Shown: positions 38,827 to 50,158, numbered from the stretch's first letter. The stretch: DNA of 64,000 bases from an uncultured SAR116 cluster alpha proteobacterium (GCA_902528415.1 CABZSR010000009.1:1-64000); one strand, 5' to 3'. A program made the numbers and translations. The notes: a model not told the origin generated them from the sequence alone.

Positions 38827-39516
38827 TTAAATCATCGATTTGTCCAAAGATTTGTAGAAATGATTGATAGTTGGACTCGGCGGCAATAATCCTCTTATAT
38901 CTGCGTAAGGAAATCTCCTTTCCCACCTGTAAGCTTCAGCATAGTTTTTATCTGAAGTATTACATTGAGCAGATCTAAATCTGTTTAGGATTGCTGTTGC
39001 TTTTAAGAATTTTTCTGGGTCCTGACTTTTATGCTTTAGAATAGCTTCAGACTTTTTTTTAAAATATTGTGTAATATCTATGTAATATCCTGGTATAAAA
39101 TTAATACCCATTAAACAATCTGCATATAATATTGGACATGTAAAACCAGCAGCTGCGTTGACGTATTCGGACAAAGCTCGATGATCCGGATGATAATCTT
39201 CAGGGGCATGAGTCACTATTAAATCTGGTTTGATAGATGTTATGAATTCCTTTATTGATTTAGCAGCTTCTCGAACAAAAAATAAATCTCCATCTGGAAA
39301 ATCAAAAAAATGTGGTTTACCTAAAAATTTGAGAGCATTTATAGTTTCCATTTTCCTTACATTTTTTAAATCAGGATGATCAAGAATATTTCCAGCTCCA
39401 CCGTCAGTGGCAATAGCTAAAAAAATATCATCATTTCTCGCCTTACAAGACATTAATAAACCAAGCATAAATATTTCTATATCATCAGGATGTGCGCCAA
39501 TAGCTAATACTTTCAT
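38827..39516 (-). CDS. PIG-L/LmbE-family deacetylase
   Basis: VLAIGAHPDDIEIFMLG; THAPEDYHPDHRALSEYV. Confidence 0.92.
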   Translation of the reverse strand: MKVLAIGAHPDDIEIFMLGLLMSCKARNDDIFLAIATDGGAGNILDHPDLKNVRKMETINALKFLGKPHFFDFPDGDLFFVREAAKSIKEFITSIKPDLIVTHAPEDYHPDHRALSEYVNAAAGFTCPILYADCLMGINFIPGYYIDITQYFKKKSEAILKHKSQDPEKFLKATAILNRFRSAQCNTSDKNYAEAYRWERRFPYADIRGLLPPSPTINHFYKSLDKSMI

Positions 39517-39567
39517 TTATTTTATTCTTGATATAATATTAATTTAAAAACTACTCATAGCATATGT

Positions 39568-40704
39568 ATGAAAGAATTTTCAACTAATATAAATGGTTAT
39601 ATAGAGGGATATTACGGTCGTTTGTTGAATTGGATTGAGAGAAACCAAATTCTTCGAAAACTAAATTGTTGTAATTTTAATACATACTTTTATTGTCCGA
39701 AAGAAGATTTGAGCCAAAGGTTAAATTGGCGTAAGAATTATAATAGAAATTGGATTACTGCTTTTGAAAACTTTTGTAAAAACAGCCAAAGATTAAAAAT
39801 AGGTATTTTAGTTGGTATTTCTCCTGGATTAGATTTTAATTTTGGTAAAAGTAGTGATGACTTTAATATACTTGTCAATAAAGCTAAATTATTAAAATGT
39901 TGTGGTGCTAAATACGTTAGTTTATTATTTGACGACATACCACGTCGATCATTTAGAATTGACGAAAAAAAGAGTGAAGGAGTATTACACGCAGAATTAG
40001 CTAATGATCTTTCAAAAGAATTAAATGAAAAGATTTTTGTGGTTCCTAGGGTATATAGCGATGAATTAATTGACATAGAATATTCTTATTTAGCTGATTT
40101 CAACAAAACGCTTAATGACCATACACCTATATTTTACTGTGGACAAAAAATTATATCTGAGACAAACAAAAGTATTGAATTAGAAACAATTAAAAAAACT
40201 ACTTCAAATAAAATAATTTTTTGGGATAATTTGTATGCTAATGATTACTGTCCTAAAAGGATATTTATTGGCCCATATTTTGGCAGATCGGATTTTAACA
40301 ATACTATGATTAATCCAACTGGTTTAATCAAAACAGATTTGTTTATTTTAGATTTGATATATTTCACCAAACTAAATAACGACATAGAAAGTGCTTGGAT
40401 AAGGAACCAGAAAAAATACAAAATACCAGAACAATTTAATATTATTAGTAGATATTTTTTCCCAATTAATTTTAATCAAGAAGATGGTAAACATAATTAT
40501 AGTTATAATGAAGAGATTGAAGCACTTGATTTTTTACTATGGAAGTGGAAAAGCCCACTTTCTAGGGAATGGTATCAATATATGCTAAATTTGAAACAAG
40601 ATTTACAGCTTGTGAATGGTAACTTAGATATTAATCGTATAAAAAAAATATTTCCTGTTACATTAACAGAATTGTTATTAAAATTTAAATGGGGAGACAA
40701 ATGA
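39568..40704 (+). CDS. GH84-like beta-N-acetylglucosaminidase / NAGidase-domain protein
   Basis: GYIEGYYGRLLNWIERNQILRKLNCCNFNTYFYCPKEDLSQRLNWR and YVSLLFDDIP resemble the GH84 fold signature and catalytic Asp-Asp; no obvious signal peptide. Confidence 0.8.
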   Translation: MKEFSTNINGYIEGYYGRLLNWIERNQILRKLNCCNFNTYFYCPKEDLSQRLNWRKNYNRNWITAFENFCKNSQRLKIGILVGISPGLDFNFGKSSDDFNILVNKAKLLKCCGAKYVSLLFDDIPRRSFRIDEKKSEGVLHAELANDLSKELNEKIFVVPRVYSDELIDIEYSYLADFNKTLNDHTPIFYCGQKIISETNKSIELETIKKTTSNKIIFWDNLYANDYCPKRIFIGPYFGRSDFNNTMINPTGLIKTDLFILDLIYFTKLNNDIESAWIRNQKKYKIPEQFNIISRYFFPINFNQEDGKHNYSYNEEIEALDFLLWKWKSPLSREWYQYMLNLKQDLQLVNGNLDINRIKKIFPVTLTELLLKFKWGDK

Positions 40705-41573
40705 AAAAAGTTGGATTTGTAGGATTAGGTAATATGGGTTTTTTTATGTCAAAAATTCTTTCTTTAAATAATTATGTTGTAAGCGGTTACGATGTTAATG
40801 AAAGTGTATTTCAAACGTTAAAAGAATTTAAAATCACTCAGGCACCCACCCTTAGCGAAATTGCTCACGAAAATGATGTAATTATAACTATGCTTCCTGA
40901 TGGTATTATTGTTGAAGAAGTATGGACAGAAATTCTAAATGATATTCAGTCGAAAACATTACTCGTTGACTGTTCAACTATTGATATTAAGACCTGCAAA
41001 AAGATACATAATCTGGCAAAAAACAAAAATATTTTATCTCTTGATGCTCCTGTTTCTGGAGGAACAATTGGAGCAGAAAACGGTTCTTTAACTTTCATGG
41101 TCGGTGGTGATGATAAAGCTTATAAGAATATGTTACCATTATTTGAAGTAATGGGCAACAAATCGATTTTATGTGGGCATGCAGGATCAGGTCAAGCAAC
41201 GAAAATGTGCAATAATTTGTTATTAGCAATTACAATGTCAGGTTTAGGTGAGGCTATACAACTAGCTAACTCACAGTCTTTAGATATGGAAAAATTTTAT
41301 CAAGTATTATCAACTTCTACAGGTTCATGTTGGGCACTAAATAATTATTGTCCAATAAAAAATATTGGTCCAACAAGTCCAGCCGATAATAATTTTAAAC
41401 CAGGTTTTTCATCCCAGCTTATGCTCAAAGACCTTACTTTAGCATTAAGTGCTTCACTACAAGCTAACTTAAATCTTAATATTGGAAAAAAAGTTCTAGA
41501 AAATTATCAAAAATTAGTTGAAAATCAAGAGGGTCATTTGGATTTTTCAAACATTATAAATTATAATGAATAA
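40689..41573 (+). CDS. 3-hydroxyisobutyrate dehydrogenase-like NAD(P)-dependent oxidoreductase
   Basis: VGFVGLGNMGFFMSKILSLN; LDAPVSGGTIGAENGSLTFMVGG; GHAGSGQATKMCNNLL. Confidence 0.9.
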   Translation: MGRQMKKVGFVGLGNMGFFMSKILSLNNYVVSGYDVNESVFQTLKEFKITQAPTLSEIAHENDVIITMLPDGIIVEEVWTEILNDIQSKTLLVDCSTIDIKTCKKIHNLAKNKNILSLDAPVSGGTIGAENGSLTFMVGGDDKAYKNMLPLFEVMGNKSILCGHAGSGQATKMCNNLLLAITMSGLGEAIQLANSQSLDMEKFYQVLSTSTGSCWALNNYCPIKNIGPTSPADNNFKPGFSSQLMLKDLTLALSASLQANLNLNIGKKVLENYQKLVENQEGHLDFSNIINYNE

Positions 41574-42554
41574 TAATGATTTTGATACCACTTTATGAAT
41601 TTTGGGATACCTTCTTCTATTTTTGTTTTAGGTAAAAATTTTATACGACTTTTTAATTTTGTTAGATTTGCTGATGTTCTTTTACTTTCACCAGGTTGCA
41701 TTTCTAAAAAATTCATTTTTGCACTTTTGCCCAAGTAATTCTCAATTATTGAAATAAAATATTTTAAATTTATAGGATTGTCATTACCTATATTAAATAC
41801 CTCATAGAAATTATCTTTATTTAAAAATAATTCCTGATTTGGTGTGTTCATCAATTTAAATATTCCATCTATAATATCGTCAATATATGTGAAATCTCTA
41901 TACATGTTTCCATTTCCGTAAACATCTATTGGAATATCTTCAATTATGTTTTTAGTAAATTTAAAATATGACATATCTGGCCTACCCCAAGGTCCATAAA
42001 CAGTAAAGAATCTTAATCCAATACACGGAATTTTATATAAGTTAGAATATGCAAAAGACATTAATTCGTTAGATTTCTTTGAAGCTGCATAGAGGTTTAA
42101 AGGATCATCAACCATATCTTCTTCAGAAAATTTTTCTTTACATGAATTACCATAAACTGATGATGATGATGCAAAAATTAATTTTTTTATTTTAAGACTT
42201 TTACATATTTGAAGAATATTAAAAAAACCAATAATATTATTATGAACATATGATTCTGGATTTTCCAGAGAATACCTAACCCCAGCTTGCGCTGCTAAGT
42301 TTATTAAAATATCTGGCTTTTCTCTATTAAAACAATCTTTGAGTTTTTTTGAATTTGTAATATCAATATTATAAAATTTTAAATTAAATTCAATTAACAA
42401 TTTATATCTAGATTTTTTTTAACTCTATATCATAATAGTCATTAAAATTATCAATTCCAACAACATTATAATTATTTTTTAATAGCAAAGTAGCTAAGTG
42501 AAATCCTATAAAACCGGACACACCTGTAATTAAAACTTTATTTGATCTGTTCAA
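41561..42554 (-). pseudogene. NAD-dependent epimerase (UDP-glucuronate 4-epimerase-like), interrupted by a 1-nt frameshift at T8 (42413-42420)
   Basis: Main ORF 41561-42400 lacks the Rossmann start; upstream frame encodes [48 protein letters not shown]; removing one base of the A8 run joins [29 protein letters not shown]. Confidence 0.85.
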
Positions 42555-42608
42555 TGATCGTTCCAATTATGAATTATATTATTCAACTTTCTGTTTAAAT
42601 TTTAACCA

Positions 42609-44636
42609 TCACAAATTTCCAATTAAACTATCACCTAATAATGGTGCTATAACTAAGCTTACTATGGCCATTACATTTATTAGAATATTCATAGAGGGTC
42701 CTGAAGTATCTTTTAAAGGGTCACCAACTGTATCTCCAACAACGGCAGCTGTATGAACGTCTGAACCTTTTCCACCAAAATTTCCTTTTTCAACAAACTT
42801 CTTTGCATTATCCCACGCTCCACCTGCATTTGACATCATAAGCGCCATCATAACGCAGCAAATTAAAGCCCCACCTAACATTCCTCCCAATGCTTTTGGT
42901 CCTAAAACAAAACCAATTACAACTGGGGCTAAAACAGCTAAAGAACCGGGACCAGTCATCTTTTTTAGAGCAGCATTTGTTGCAATTTCAACACACCTAG
43001 CAGTGTCAGGGTTAGCCTTACCTTCTAGTAGTCCTGGAATTTCTTTGAATTGTCTCCTTATTTCTTTAATCATTTCAAAAGCTGCGTCTCCAACTGCAGT
43101 CATAGTCATTGAACTGACTATGAAAGGGAAAATACCACCCAAAAACATTCCACATAGCACAAGAGGATCATTTATAGCTAGAACAAAGTTTTCGCTTTGA
43201 TTTGAAATTTTTTCAATATATGCACTAATTAATGCTAAAGCTGCTAATGCCGCTGCACTAATAGCAAAACCTTTACCTATGGCTGCAGTAGTATTTCCAA
43301 CTTCATCGAGTGAATCTGTAATTTCTCTTGTTTCTTTACCCATTTCAGACATTTCAGCGATACCGCCTGCATTATCTGCTACAGGACCATAAGCATCAAT
43401 AGCCATTGTAATACCTACAGTACTTAGCATCCCTACAGCAGCTATCCCAACACCATATAAACCTGCATATATATTGGAAATAAATATAATTAAAACTATT
43501 GTAATAACTGGAATGGCAACAGATTGCATACCAGTTGCTAGTCCTGAAATCATTACTGTCGCAGGACCTGTTTCTCCGTCTTTAGCAATTTTCCTAATCG
43601 GAGCACCTCCAGTGTAATATTCAGTTATTAAACCAACAATTATTCCTCCTACAGAGCCAACTAATACCGCCACCCATACTCCATTAGAGACGCCGACATA
43701 ATTAACTAAAAAATAAGCCAAAATAATGAACAATGCTGCGGATCCTATGGTTCCATACCGCAATGCAATTTCTGGGCTTTTATCAGAAAAAGCTTTTACT
43801 GTTAATATTCCAAGGATAGAGCATATTAAACCTAATGAAGCTAACAATAATGGCATAAATTGAAGCATGAATTGATTTCCACCTAAACTATTAATAGTTG
43901 CAGATGTCATTGAAGCTGCTAATGCTATTGAAGCTATCATTGATCCGCAATAAGATTCAAATATATCAGAACCCATACCGGCAACATCCCCAACGTTATC
44001 TCCAACATTATCAGCTATAACTCCTGGATTTCTAGGATCATCTTCCGGGATACCTGCCTCTACCTTGCCAACTAAATCTGCGCCAACATCAGCACTTTTA
44101 GTAAAAATACCACCACCAACTCTTGAAAACAAAGCAACAGAAGAAGCACCCATTGCAAAACCTTCTATGTAATGGATTGTAGTTTTATCTCCTGCAAATA
44201 AATAGAAGAGTATACCAATTCCAAAAAGACCCATAGAAGCCACTGTAAGACCCATAATGGAGCCTCCAAAAAAAGCAATATTTAATGCAGATGATGCGCC
44301 TTTTTCATTTGCGGCAACAGCTGTTCTTACATTTGCTTTTGTAGCTGCATACATTCCAATATAACCTGCCACACCAGAGCATAAGGCCCCAAGCAAGAAT
44401 GACCCAGCTGTTTCAATTCCTAAAGAAAAATAAAGTCCAAAAATACATATTAAACAGAAAATTGCTAAACGCTTGTATTCAGAGGCCATAAACACCATAG
44501 CACCTAAATGAATTTGATCACCAATTTCTTTAACTTTACCACTTCCTTCCGAATTTTTTTGAACACTTAAATAAACTATGTAGGCTGAGATAAGACCTAA
44601 TAAGCCAAGGATGATTGGTAAAATTGTATTTAACAT
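42609..44636 (-). CDS. hppA: membrane-bound ion-translocating pyrophosphatase
   Basis: [84 protein letters not shown]. Confidence 0.97.
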   Translation of the reverse strand: MLNTILPIILGLLGLISAYIVYLSVQKNSEGSGKVKEIGDQIHLGAMVFMASEYKRLAIFCLICIFGLYFSLGIETAGSFLLGALCSGVAGYIGMYAATKANVRTAVAANEKGASSALNIAFFGGSIMGLTVASMGLFGIGILFYLFAGDKTTIHYIEGFAMGASSVALFSRVGGGIFTKSADVGADLVGKVEAGIPEDDPRNPGVIADNVGDNVGDVAGMGSDIFESYCGSMIASIALAASMTSATINSLGGNQFMLQFMPLLLASLGLICSILGILTVKAFSDKSPEIALRYGTIGSAALFIILAYFLVNYVGVSNGVWVAVLVGSVGGIIVGLITEYYTGGAPIRKIAKDGETGPATVMISGLATGMQSVAIPVITIVLIIFISNIYAGLYGVGIAAVGMLSTVGITMAIDAYGPVADNAGGIAEMSEMGKETREITDSLDEVGNTTAAIGKGFAISAAALAALALISAYIEKISNQSENFVLAINDPLVLCGMFLGGIFPFIVSSMTMTAVGDAAFEMIKEIRRQFKEIPGLLEGKANPDTARCVEIATNAALKKMTGPGSLAVLAPVVIGFVLGPKALGGMLGGALICCVMMALMMSNAGGAWDNAKKFVEKGNFGGKGSDVHTAAVVGDTVGDPLKDTSGPSMNILINVMAIVSLVIAPLLGDSLIGNL

Positions 44637-44735
44637 TTTCTTCTCCAGTATCAGTTTAATTCTGTTTAATCCAATGGAGGTTGTTTTAATAAGATTATAT
44701 AAACCTGTAAAGATTTATATTTTTAAATGTCATCT

Positions 44736-45272
44736 TTAAATTTTTATGAATGTATTCGCTCTAAGATTTTTTAAAAGTATGAGTATATCTTTTTTTTTCA
44801 ATGCTATACATCCCATAGTGTTTCTGTTGTCAGAAAAACTACAATGTATAAAGATTGCACTTCCTTTATTTTTAATTGTTGGTTTGACATTATGAGAAGT
44901 TACAAGAATTAAATCATAAGCGCTATCTTCTCTCCACAATCTTTCATAATTAAAATTTAGCGATGCAAAATTATTAATTTTTACATATTTATTATAATTA
45001 AGATTTCTGATGTCATCGCACCACCCACAGTCTTTTGTAATTGGATTTATTTTTAAAACGTTTTTGTTCTTGAATTTTGGCCTTAAAACTCTGTCAGGTC
45101 TATAATATAATGACACTATATACCATTTTCCCATTGGGGTCGTTTTGTCGCCTTCTATTTTTTTTGATGAGTAGTTGAGGCCACCCAAGCCTAATTGACA
45201 CTCAAAAGTTTTATTGCCTACTTTTAAAAAATATTTTTTATTGAGCTTTTTGATTAACCAACTTTTCCTCAT
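44736..45272 (-). CDS. L,D-transpeptidase (YkuD) family protein
   Basis: GDKTTPMGKWYI...RPDRVLRP...IFIHCSFSDNRNTMGCIAL: YkuD His/Cys catalytic motif. Confidence 0.88.
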   Translation of the reverse strand: MRKSWLIKKLNKKYFLKVGNKTFECQLGLGGLNYSSKKIEGDKTTPMGKWYIVSLYYRPDRVLRPKFKNKNVLKINPITKDCGWCDDIRNLNYNKYVKINNFASLNFNYERLWREDSAYDLILVTSHNVKPTIKNKGSAIFIHCSFSDNRNTMGCIALKKKDILILLKNLRANTFIKI

Positions 45273-45362
45273 AAGTGAGTTTAGATAATTTTATATAACA
45301 AAAAAACATATATTTTTATTAAAAATGAAATTAAATTATTAATAATTTTTGGATTATTTATT

Positions 45363-46736
45363 ATGGTTGATCAAAAACAAACTTGGATGCAATCTGTATT
45401 TGTTTATAAAGATGTGAGAATGCTAAGAATTTTACTTCTCGGTGCCATTAGTGGTTTTCCATGGGTCCTGATTGCCAGTAGTTTAAGCCTTTGGCTCAAA
45501 GAGGATGGATTAAGTAGATCAACTATAGGCTGGGCAGGTTTAATTTTTGGAGTATACGCATTTAATTATTTATGGGCTCCAATTATAGATAGAATCCAAA
45601 TACCTGTTTTAACACAAAAAATTGGTCACAGAAGAGCATGGATAGTTTTAATGCAGGTAGTAATATTACTAAGTTTGGTGACTTGGAGTTTTATAAGCCC
45701 AACACAAAATTTAGCTTTGTTAATTTCAATTGGATTAATTATTGCGATTGCTTCAGCAACACAAGATATAACCGTTGACGCTCTAAGAATTGAACAAATC
45801 AATCAAAATGAAGGAAAATCAATGGCAGCTGGAGCGGCAGTAGCAGTAGTTGGTTGGTGGACTGGCTACAAATTAGGTGGTGTTGTAGCTTTATTTTTAG
45901 CAGAGTATTTTGAAAGCATGGGTATCACTGAGTACTGGCAAGCAACTTTCTTGGTTTTAGGGCTTGTAATAATTTTAATGAATATTGGTTTAATGTTTGT
46001 CCATGAACAAATTGATATTGGTAAACAAGCAAGGCAAAAAGAAAATGATAAAATCATCTTAGAAAGACTTGGATCTAGGAACTTTATAATTAATTTTTTT
46101 GCCTTCATCACAGGGACTGTAGGTGGTCCTGTGGTTAGCTTCTTTAAAAAAAATGGATTTGCTATAGCTACAGGTATATTAGGTTTTGTCTTCTTATTTA
46201 AAATTGGCGAAGCATTTCTTGGCCGTATGTCAATTGTTTTTTATAAAGAAATTGGATTTTCTAAAGGGGATATTGCCATCTACTCAAAAGGACTTGGTTG
46301 GATTACAACTATTATTTTCACGTTATTAGGTGGTGTAATGGCAATGAGGGCAGGAACAATAAAAACAATGTTTTTTGCTGGAGGATTAATGGCTCTAACA
46401 AATCTTCTATTTGCAGTTTTGGCTTGGACAGGCAAATCTGAGTTGTTATTCGCAATTGCTGTTATTGCCGACGACATTACAGCAGCATTCGCAACAGTAG
46501 CATTTGTAGCGTTTATTTCGTTGTTGGTTGATAGGACATATACTGCCACTCAATATGCTCTATTAGCTTCTATAGGCACTGCCGGCAGAACCACACTTGC
46601 CTCATCTTCAGGAGCTCTTGTAGATTGGCTAAATGGAGATTGGGGAACTTTTTTTATTTTAACTGCAATAATGGTAATTCCTTCTTTAATATGTTTGAAG
46701 CTCATAAGTAATAAAATAAAAATTGTTAAGAAATAG
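45363..46736 (+). CDS. AmpG-like MFS transporter (muropeptide permease family)
   Basis: LGAISGFPWVLIASSLSLWLKEDGLSRSTIGWAGL; TQDITVDALRIE. Confidence 0.88.
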   Translation: MVDQKQTWMQSVFVYKDVRMLRILLLGAISGFPWVLIASSLSLWLKEDGLSRSTIGWAGLIFGVYAFNYLWAPIIDRIQIPVLTQKIGHRRAWIVLMQVVILLSLVTWSFISPTQNLALLISIGLIIAIASATQDITVDALRIEQINQNEGKSMAAGAAVAVVGWWTGYKLGGVVALFLAEYFESMGITEYWQATFLVLGLVIILMNIGLMFVHEQIDIGKQARQKENDKIILERLGSRNFIINFFAFITGTVGGPVVSFFKKNGFAIATGILGFVFLFKIGEAFLGRMSIVFYKEIGFSKGDIAIYSKGLGWITTIIFTLLGGVMAMRAGTIKTMFFAGGLMALTNLLFAVLAWTGKSELLFAIAVIADDITAAFATVAFVAFISLLVDRTYTATQYALLASIGTAGRTTLASSSGALVDWLNGDWGTFFILTAIMVIPSLICLKLISNKIKIVKK

Positions 46737-46879
46737 TTACTATTTTAATATGTTTATAGAAAAGCATATTCAGGCTATATCCATTTTTATATAAATTTTA
46801 TTCAACATTATTCACCTATAAGTTAGGTTTATCAATCATAATATTTGTTTTAAGTATTATGATTAAGACGTATTAATTT

Positions 46880-48226
46880 TTGGAAAATTACTTTACTACT
46901 AATATGAAATTTTCATGTGCTAGGTTAATAATGATTTTAAAAATATTTTCAGTCGATGAACTTGATATTTCAAAAGGATACAAAAACGGATTAAAGAAAA
47001 TTCAATCCTCTTCTGATTTTGAAAAATGCATGCTAATAATTTGGTTACTTGGTCCTTTGATCTACTTAATAGAAAGAAGTCCCGCAGATGCCTGGTTAAG
47101 TGCTTTAGCAATAATTTTTTTAATAAGGTCTTACATTAAGAAAGAATGGCATTGGTTAAAACAAAATTGGTTTAAATTTTCTATAGCTTTATGGTTAACT
47201 GGCTTAATCTCTGCTGTTTTATCTCCAGATCCCTTATTTACATTTAGCCAAGGATTTGTTTGGATAAGATTCCCTTTATATGCTGTGGCGGTACAAACTT
47301 GGTTAGCTAGAGATCGAGATATTAGGATTTTGATGCTTTTATCGATGGGATTAGGCATGATTATAATGTGTTTGATTTTAACTGCCGAACTGATTTTTTC
47401 ACCACTAGATCCAAGTGGAGTTATTAAAACAAGATTAACCTGGCCTTATGGAGATTTAGTACCTGGAGGGTATTTAGCAAAAGTATCTTTGCCATTATTT
47501 TGTGTTCTAATAGCAATAGCTGTCAACAAAGCATCAAAATTGTCTGGTTATTTAGGCTTAATTGCTTTGATACCTCTAGGCTATTTATTTTTAACTGGTG
47601 AAAGAACCAACACTATTTTAAGAGTATGCTCGGGAATAATGTCTGCCTTAGTTTGGAGGCCAAAATTTTTATCTCTATTTATACTACTAATAATTCAAAT
47701 TTTTTCTGTAAGTCTAATTTTTTCTTTAAAACCTGATCTAGGAAAAAGATTTACAGGAACGTTTTATGAAAGCTTGCCAATGGTCAGTGTTAACTCTGGC
47801 CATTGGGGTACTTGGAGAAGTGGTATTCAACAAGGATTAGAAACACCGATTATTGGTGTTGGTCCCAGTGGTACCAGAAAAACGTGCTCTGATCTTCCTG
47901 AACTCTCACCAAAATGGTTGCCAGGGAAAAACCTTTGCGCCAATCATCCACATAATTTCTACGCTCAATTGTTTGCTGAGACTGGACTGATTGGCTTATT
48001 TTTTGGATCTTGTATGATGATGTCTATTATAATTTCTTGCTTTAAGGGAAGAAAAATTGATCCAAGTTGTCCAATGTTGGGCACCGCTTTTGTTATACCT
48101 TTTGCTATCTTCTTCCCAATACAACAATTTGGCAGTTTTTTTGGACAATGGAATAATCTTTTTATTTGGTTTGCAATAGCATTTGCTTTGAGTAATTTAC
48201 AAAATTCAAAAAATAAATTTATTTAG
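46880..48226 (+). CDS. O-antigen ligase / polymerase family protein
   Basis: Multi-TM; LTGERTNTILRV; loop ending NHPHNFYAQLFAETGLIGLFFG, typical Wzy_C/WaaL motif. Start uncertain. Confidence 0.85.
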   Translation: MENYFTTNMKFSCARLIMILKIFSVDELDISKGYKNGLKKIQSSSDFEKCMLIIWLLGPLIYLIERSPADAWLSALAIIFLIRSYIKKEWHWLKQNWFKFSIALWLTGLISAVLSPDPLFTFSQGFVWIRFPLYAVAVQTWLARDRDIRILMLLSMGLGMIIMCLILTAELIFSPLDPSGVIKTRLTWPYGDLVPGGYLAKVSLPLFCVLIAIAVNKASKLSGYLGLIALIPLGYLFLTGERTNTILRVCSGIMSALVWRPKFLSLFILLIIQIFSVSLIFSLKPDLGKRFTGTFYESLPMVSVNSGHWGTWRSGIQQGLETPIIGVGPSGTRKTCSDLPELSPKWLPGKNLCANHPHNFYAQLFAETGLIGLFFGSCMMMSIIISCFKGRKIDPSCPMLGTAFVIPFAIFFPIQQFGSFFGQWNNLFIWFAIAFALSNLQNSKNKFI

Positions 48227-49325
48227 AATGGTCTTTAAAAGTTTTAACTCTAAAATCATCGAGTTTTTTTGAAGATTTTATGGCTGTATGTTTAAAGTTT
48301 CTCCAAGAGAGTTGTTGATATTTATCCTGAGATTTTTTATCACTTGCAATAGATAAAATTGCGTTTTCAAGTTTCTTTTTATTTATTTCTTTTATAAGAA
48401 TACCGTTATCACTTATTATTTCTGGGATGCCTCCAGAAAATGACGCTATAACAGCGGCGCCATTACTCATAGCTTCTGCCACAACCAAGCCAAAAGGTTC
48501 CTCCCATAATGACGGAACAACAACAATTGAGGCACCTTTCATTTTTTTTTGAACTTTAGAGTGACTTAAATACCCTGTGAAATATGCTTGTTTTCCAATA
48601 TCTAAAAACTTTTTCGAATATTTTTTTGCAAAGGAAGACATTTTTTTATTCATACCCAAATGTGATGAACCAATTATGCAGAATTTCCAATCAGGAAGTT
48701 TATGCGCTAAATTTTCTAATGCTTCAACAAAAAGTCTAACACCCTTTTCTTCTACTAATCTTCCAACAAAAAGTATCTCATTCTTTTTAAAAGGAAACTT
48801 TTTTAAATTCTTTTCAACACCATTATACAAAACATGAATATTTGATGGAATAAAACTGAAGCCAACCAAAAACTTATCTTTCACATATTTGCTAACACAA
48901 AATATGTAATAGGCATTCTTTACAATCATTTTCCGTTCAAATAAAGTTTTAGAACCTGCCATATCTAAAGGGTTATTATGAAAAAAAATATTTACAGGAA
49001 ACTTTTTTTTAATTTTTTTTAATACAAAATTGAATAGTACAGGCCTATTATGAATTTCAACCAATTGATTGTTATCAGTATCTTTATTAATATAAAGACA
49101 CATTATTTTTGCTAAATGTAAATTTTTACTTTTGAAAATATTAAAAGAGTTTGTAATGCCAACGAAGTTGTCAGGGATAGCAGGTTCTTTAACTTCCTTG
49201 CCAAAAATTCTTGTTTCTTTTTTAAACTTACTATGATTGAAATTATTTAAAACTGTTATAGAGACAGAGGATAATTTTTTTTTGTCAAATTGCTCTTTAT
49301 AAGGTAATAGAATATTGATTTTCAT
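48219..49325 (-). CDS. glycosyltransferase family 4
   Basis: ILFVGRLVEEKGVRLFVEALENL; VPSLWEEPFGLVVAEAMSNGAAVIAS. Confidence 0.92.
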   Translation of the reverse strand: MKINILLPYKEQFDKKKLSSVSITVLNNFNHSKFKKETRIFGKEVKEPAIPDNFVGITNSFNIFKSKNLHLAKIMCLYINKDTDNNQLVEIHNRPVLFNFVLKKIKKKFPVNIFFHNNPLDMAGSKTLFERKMIVKNAYYIFCVSKYVKDKFLVGFSFIPSNIHVLYNGVEKNLKKFPFKKNEILFVGRLVEEKGVRLFVEALENLAHKLPDWKFCIIGSSHLGMNKKMSSFAKKYSKKFLDIGKQAYFTGYLSHSKVQKKMKGASIVVVPSLWEEPFGLVVAEAMSNGAAVIASFSGGIPEIISDNGILIKEINKKKLENAILSIASDKKSQDKYQQLSWRNFKHTAIKSSKKLDDFRVKTFKDHSK

Positions 49326-49419
49326 TTGAATGGTGTAATTTATTTTTTCAGTTTAATATAGTTTAATTCTAAAATTTGTGTACCTTTTTAAAAATAATTT
49401 TGTTAAATAGGAAATTAAA

Positions 49420-50157
49420 TTGCAAACTATAATATGTATGAAATGGGGTAAAAGGTATGGGCCTGATTTTGTAAATAGACTTTATTCATCAATAAAACGT
49501 CACACCAAAAAACCTACTAAATTTTATTGTTTTACAGATGATAATATGGGAATTAATAAACAAATCTCATGTAAAAAATTACCTAAAATTAACTTGCCAA
49601 AAAATATTTCTTTTACTCCATGGAGGAAATTAAGTGTTTGGCAATATCCTCTTGAAGAACTAGAAGGAGATGTTTTATTTTTAGATCTTGATCTAATTAT
49701 TACTGGAAATTTAGATCAGTTTTTTGATTATAAACCAGGAAATTATTGTGTTATTGAAAATTGGACTCAATTAGGTCAAAATATTGGGAATACAAGTTGT
49801 TTTAGATTTCCAATAGGCAAATACAGTTCTGTTTTTAAAAAATTTCAAGAGGATCCTACTAAAATATGGAAACTTCATCATATAGAGCAAATATATATAA
49901 GCCATGAAATAAAAAATCAAATTTTCTGGCCGAATGAGTGGTGTAAAAGCTTTAAACATGATCTTTTGCCAAAATGGCCAATGAGAATTTGGAGACCTGC
50001 CATGCTTCCACGTGGAACTTGTATAGTTGCTTTCACAGGTAAACCAGATCCAGATGATGTAATTAAAGGAGTTTGGCCAGTGAAAAAATCAAAATTTTAC
50101 AAAAAAATTTATAAACAACTTAAAACTCCAAAGTGGGTTGTAGAAAATTGGTCATAA
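49420..50157 (+). CDS. glycosyltransferase-like protein (GT8/GT-A-type)
   Basis: Starts QTIICMKWGKRYGPDFVNRLYSSIKRHT; DVLFLDLDLIITGNLDQFF (DxD-type). Confidence 0.75.
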   Translation: MQTIICMKWGKRYGPDFVNRLYSSIKRHTKKPTKFYCFTDDNMGINKQISCKKLPKINLPKNISFTPWRKLSVWQYPLEELEGDVLFLDLDLIITGNLDQFFDYKPGNYCVIENWTQLGQNIGNTSCFRFPIGKYSSVFKKFQEDPTKIWKLHHIEQIYISHEIKNQIFWPNEWCKSFKHDLLPKWPMRIWRPAMLPRGTCIVAFTGKPDPDDVIKGVWPVKKSKFYKKIYKQLKTPKWVVENWS

Positions 50158-50158
50158 T

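Noticed and set aside
45363-46736. Firm assignment of ampG as a muropeptide permease
   Set aside because: AmpG-like MFS proteins are diverse; family-level call only without phylogeny.
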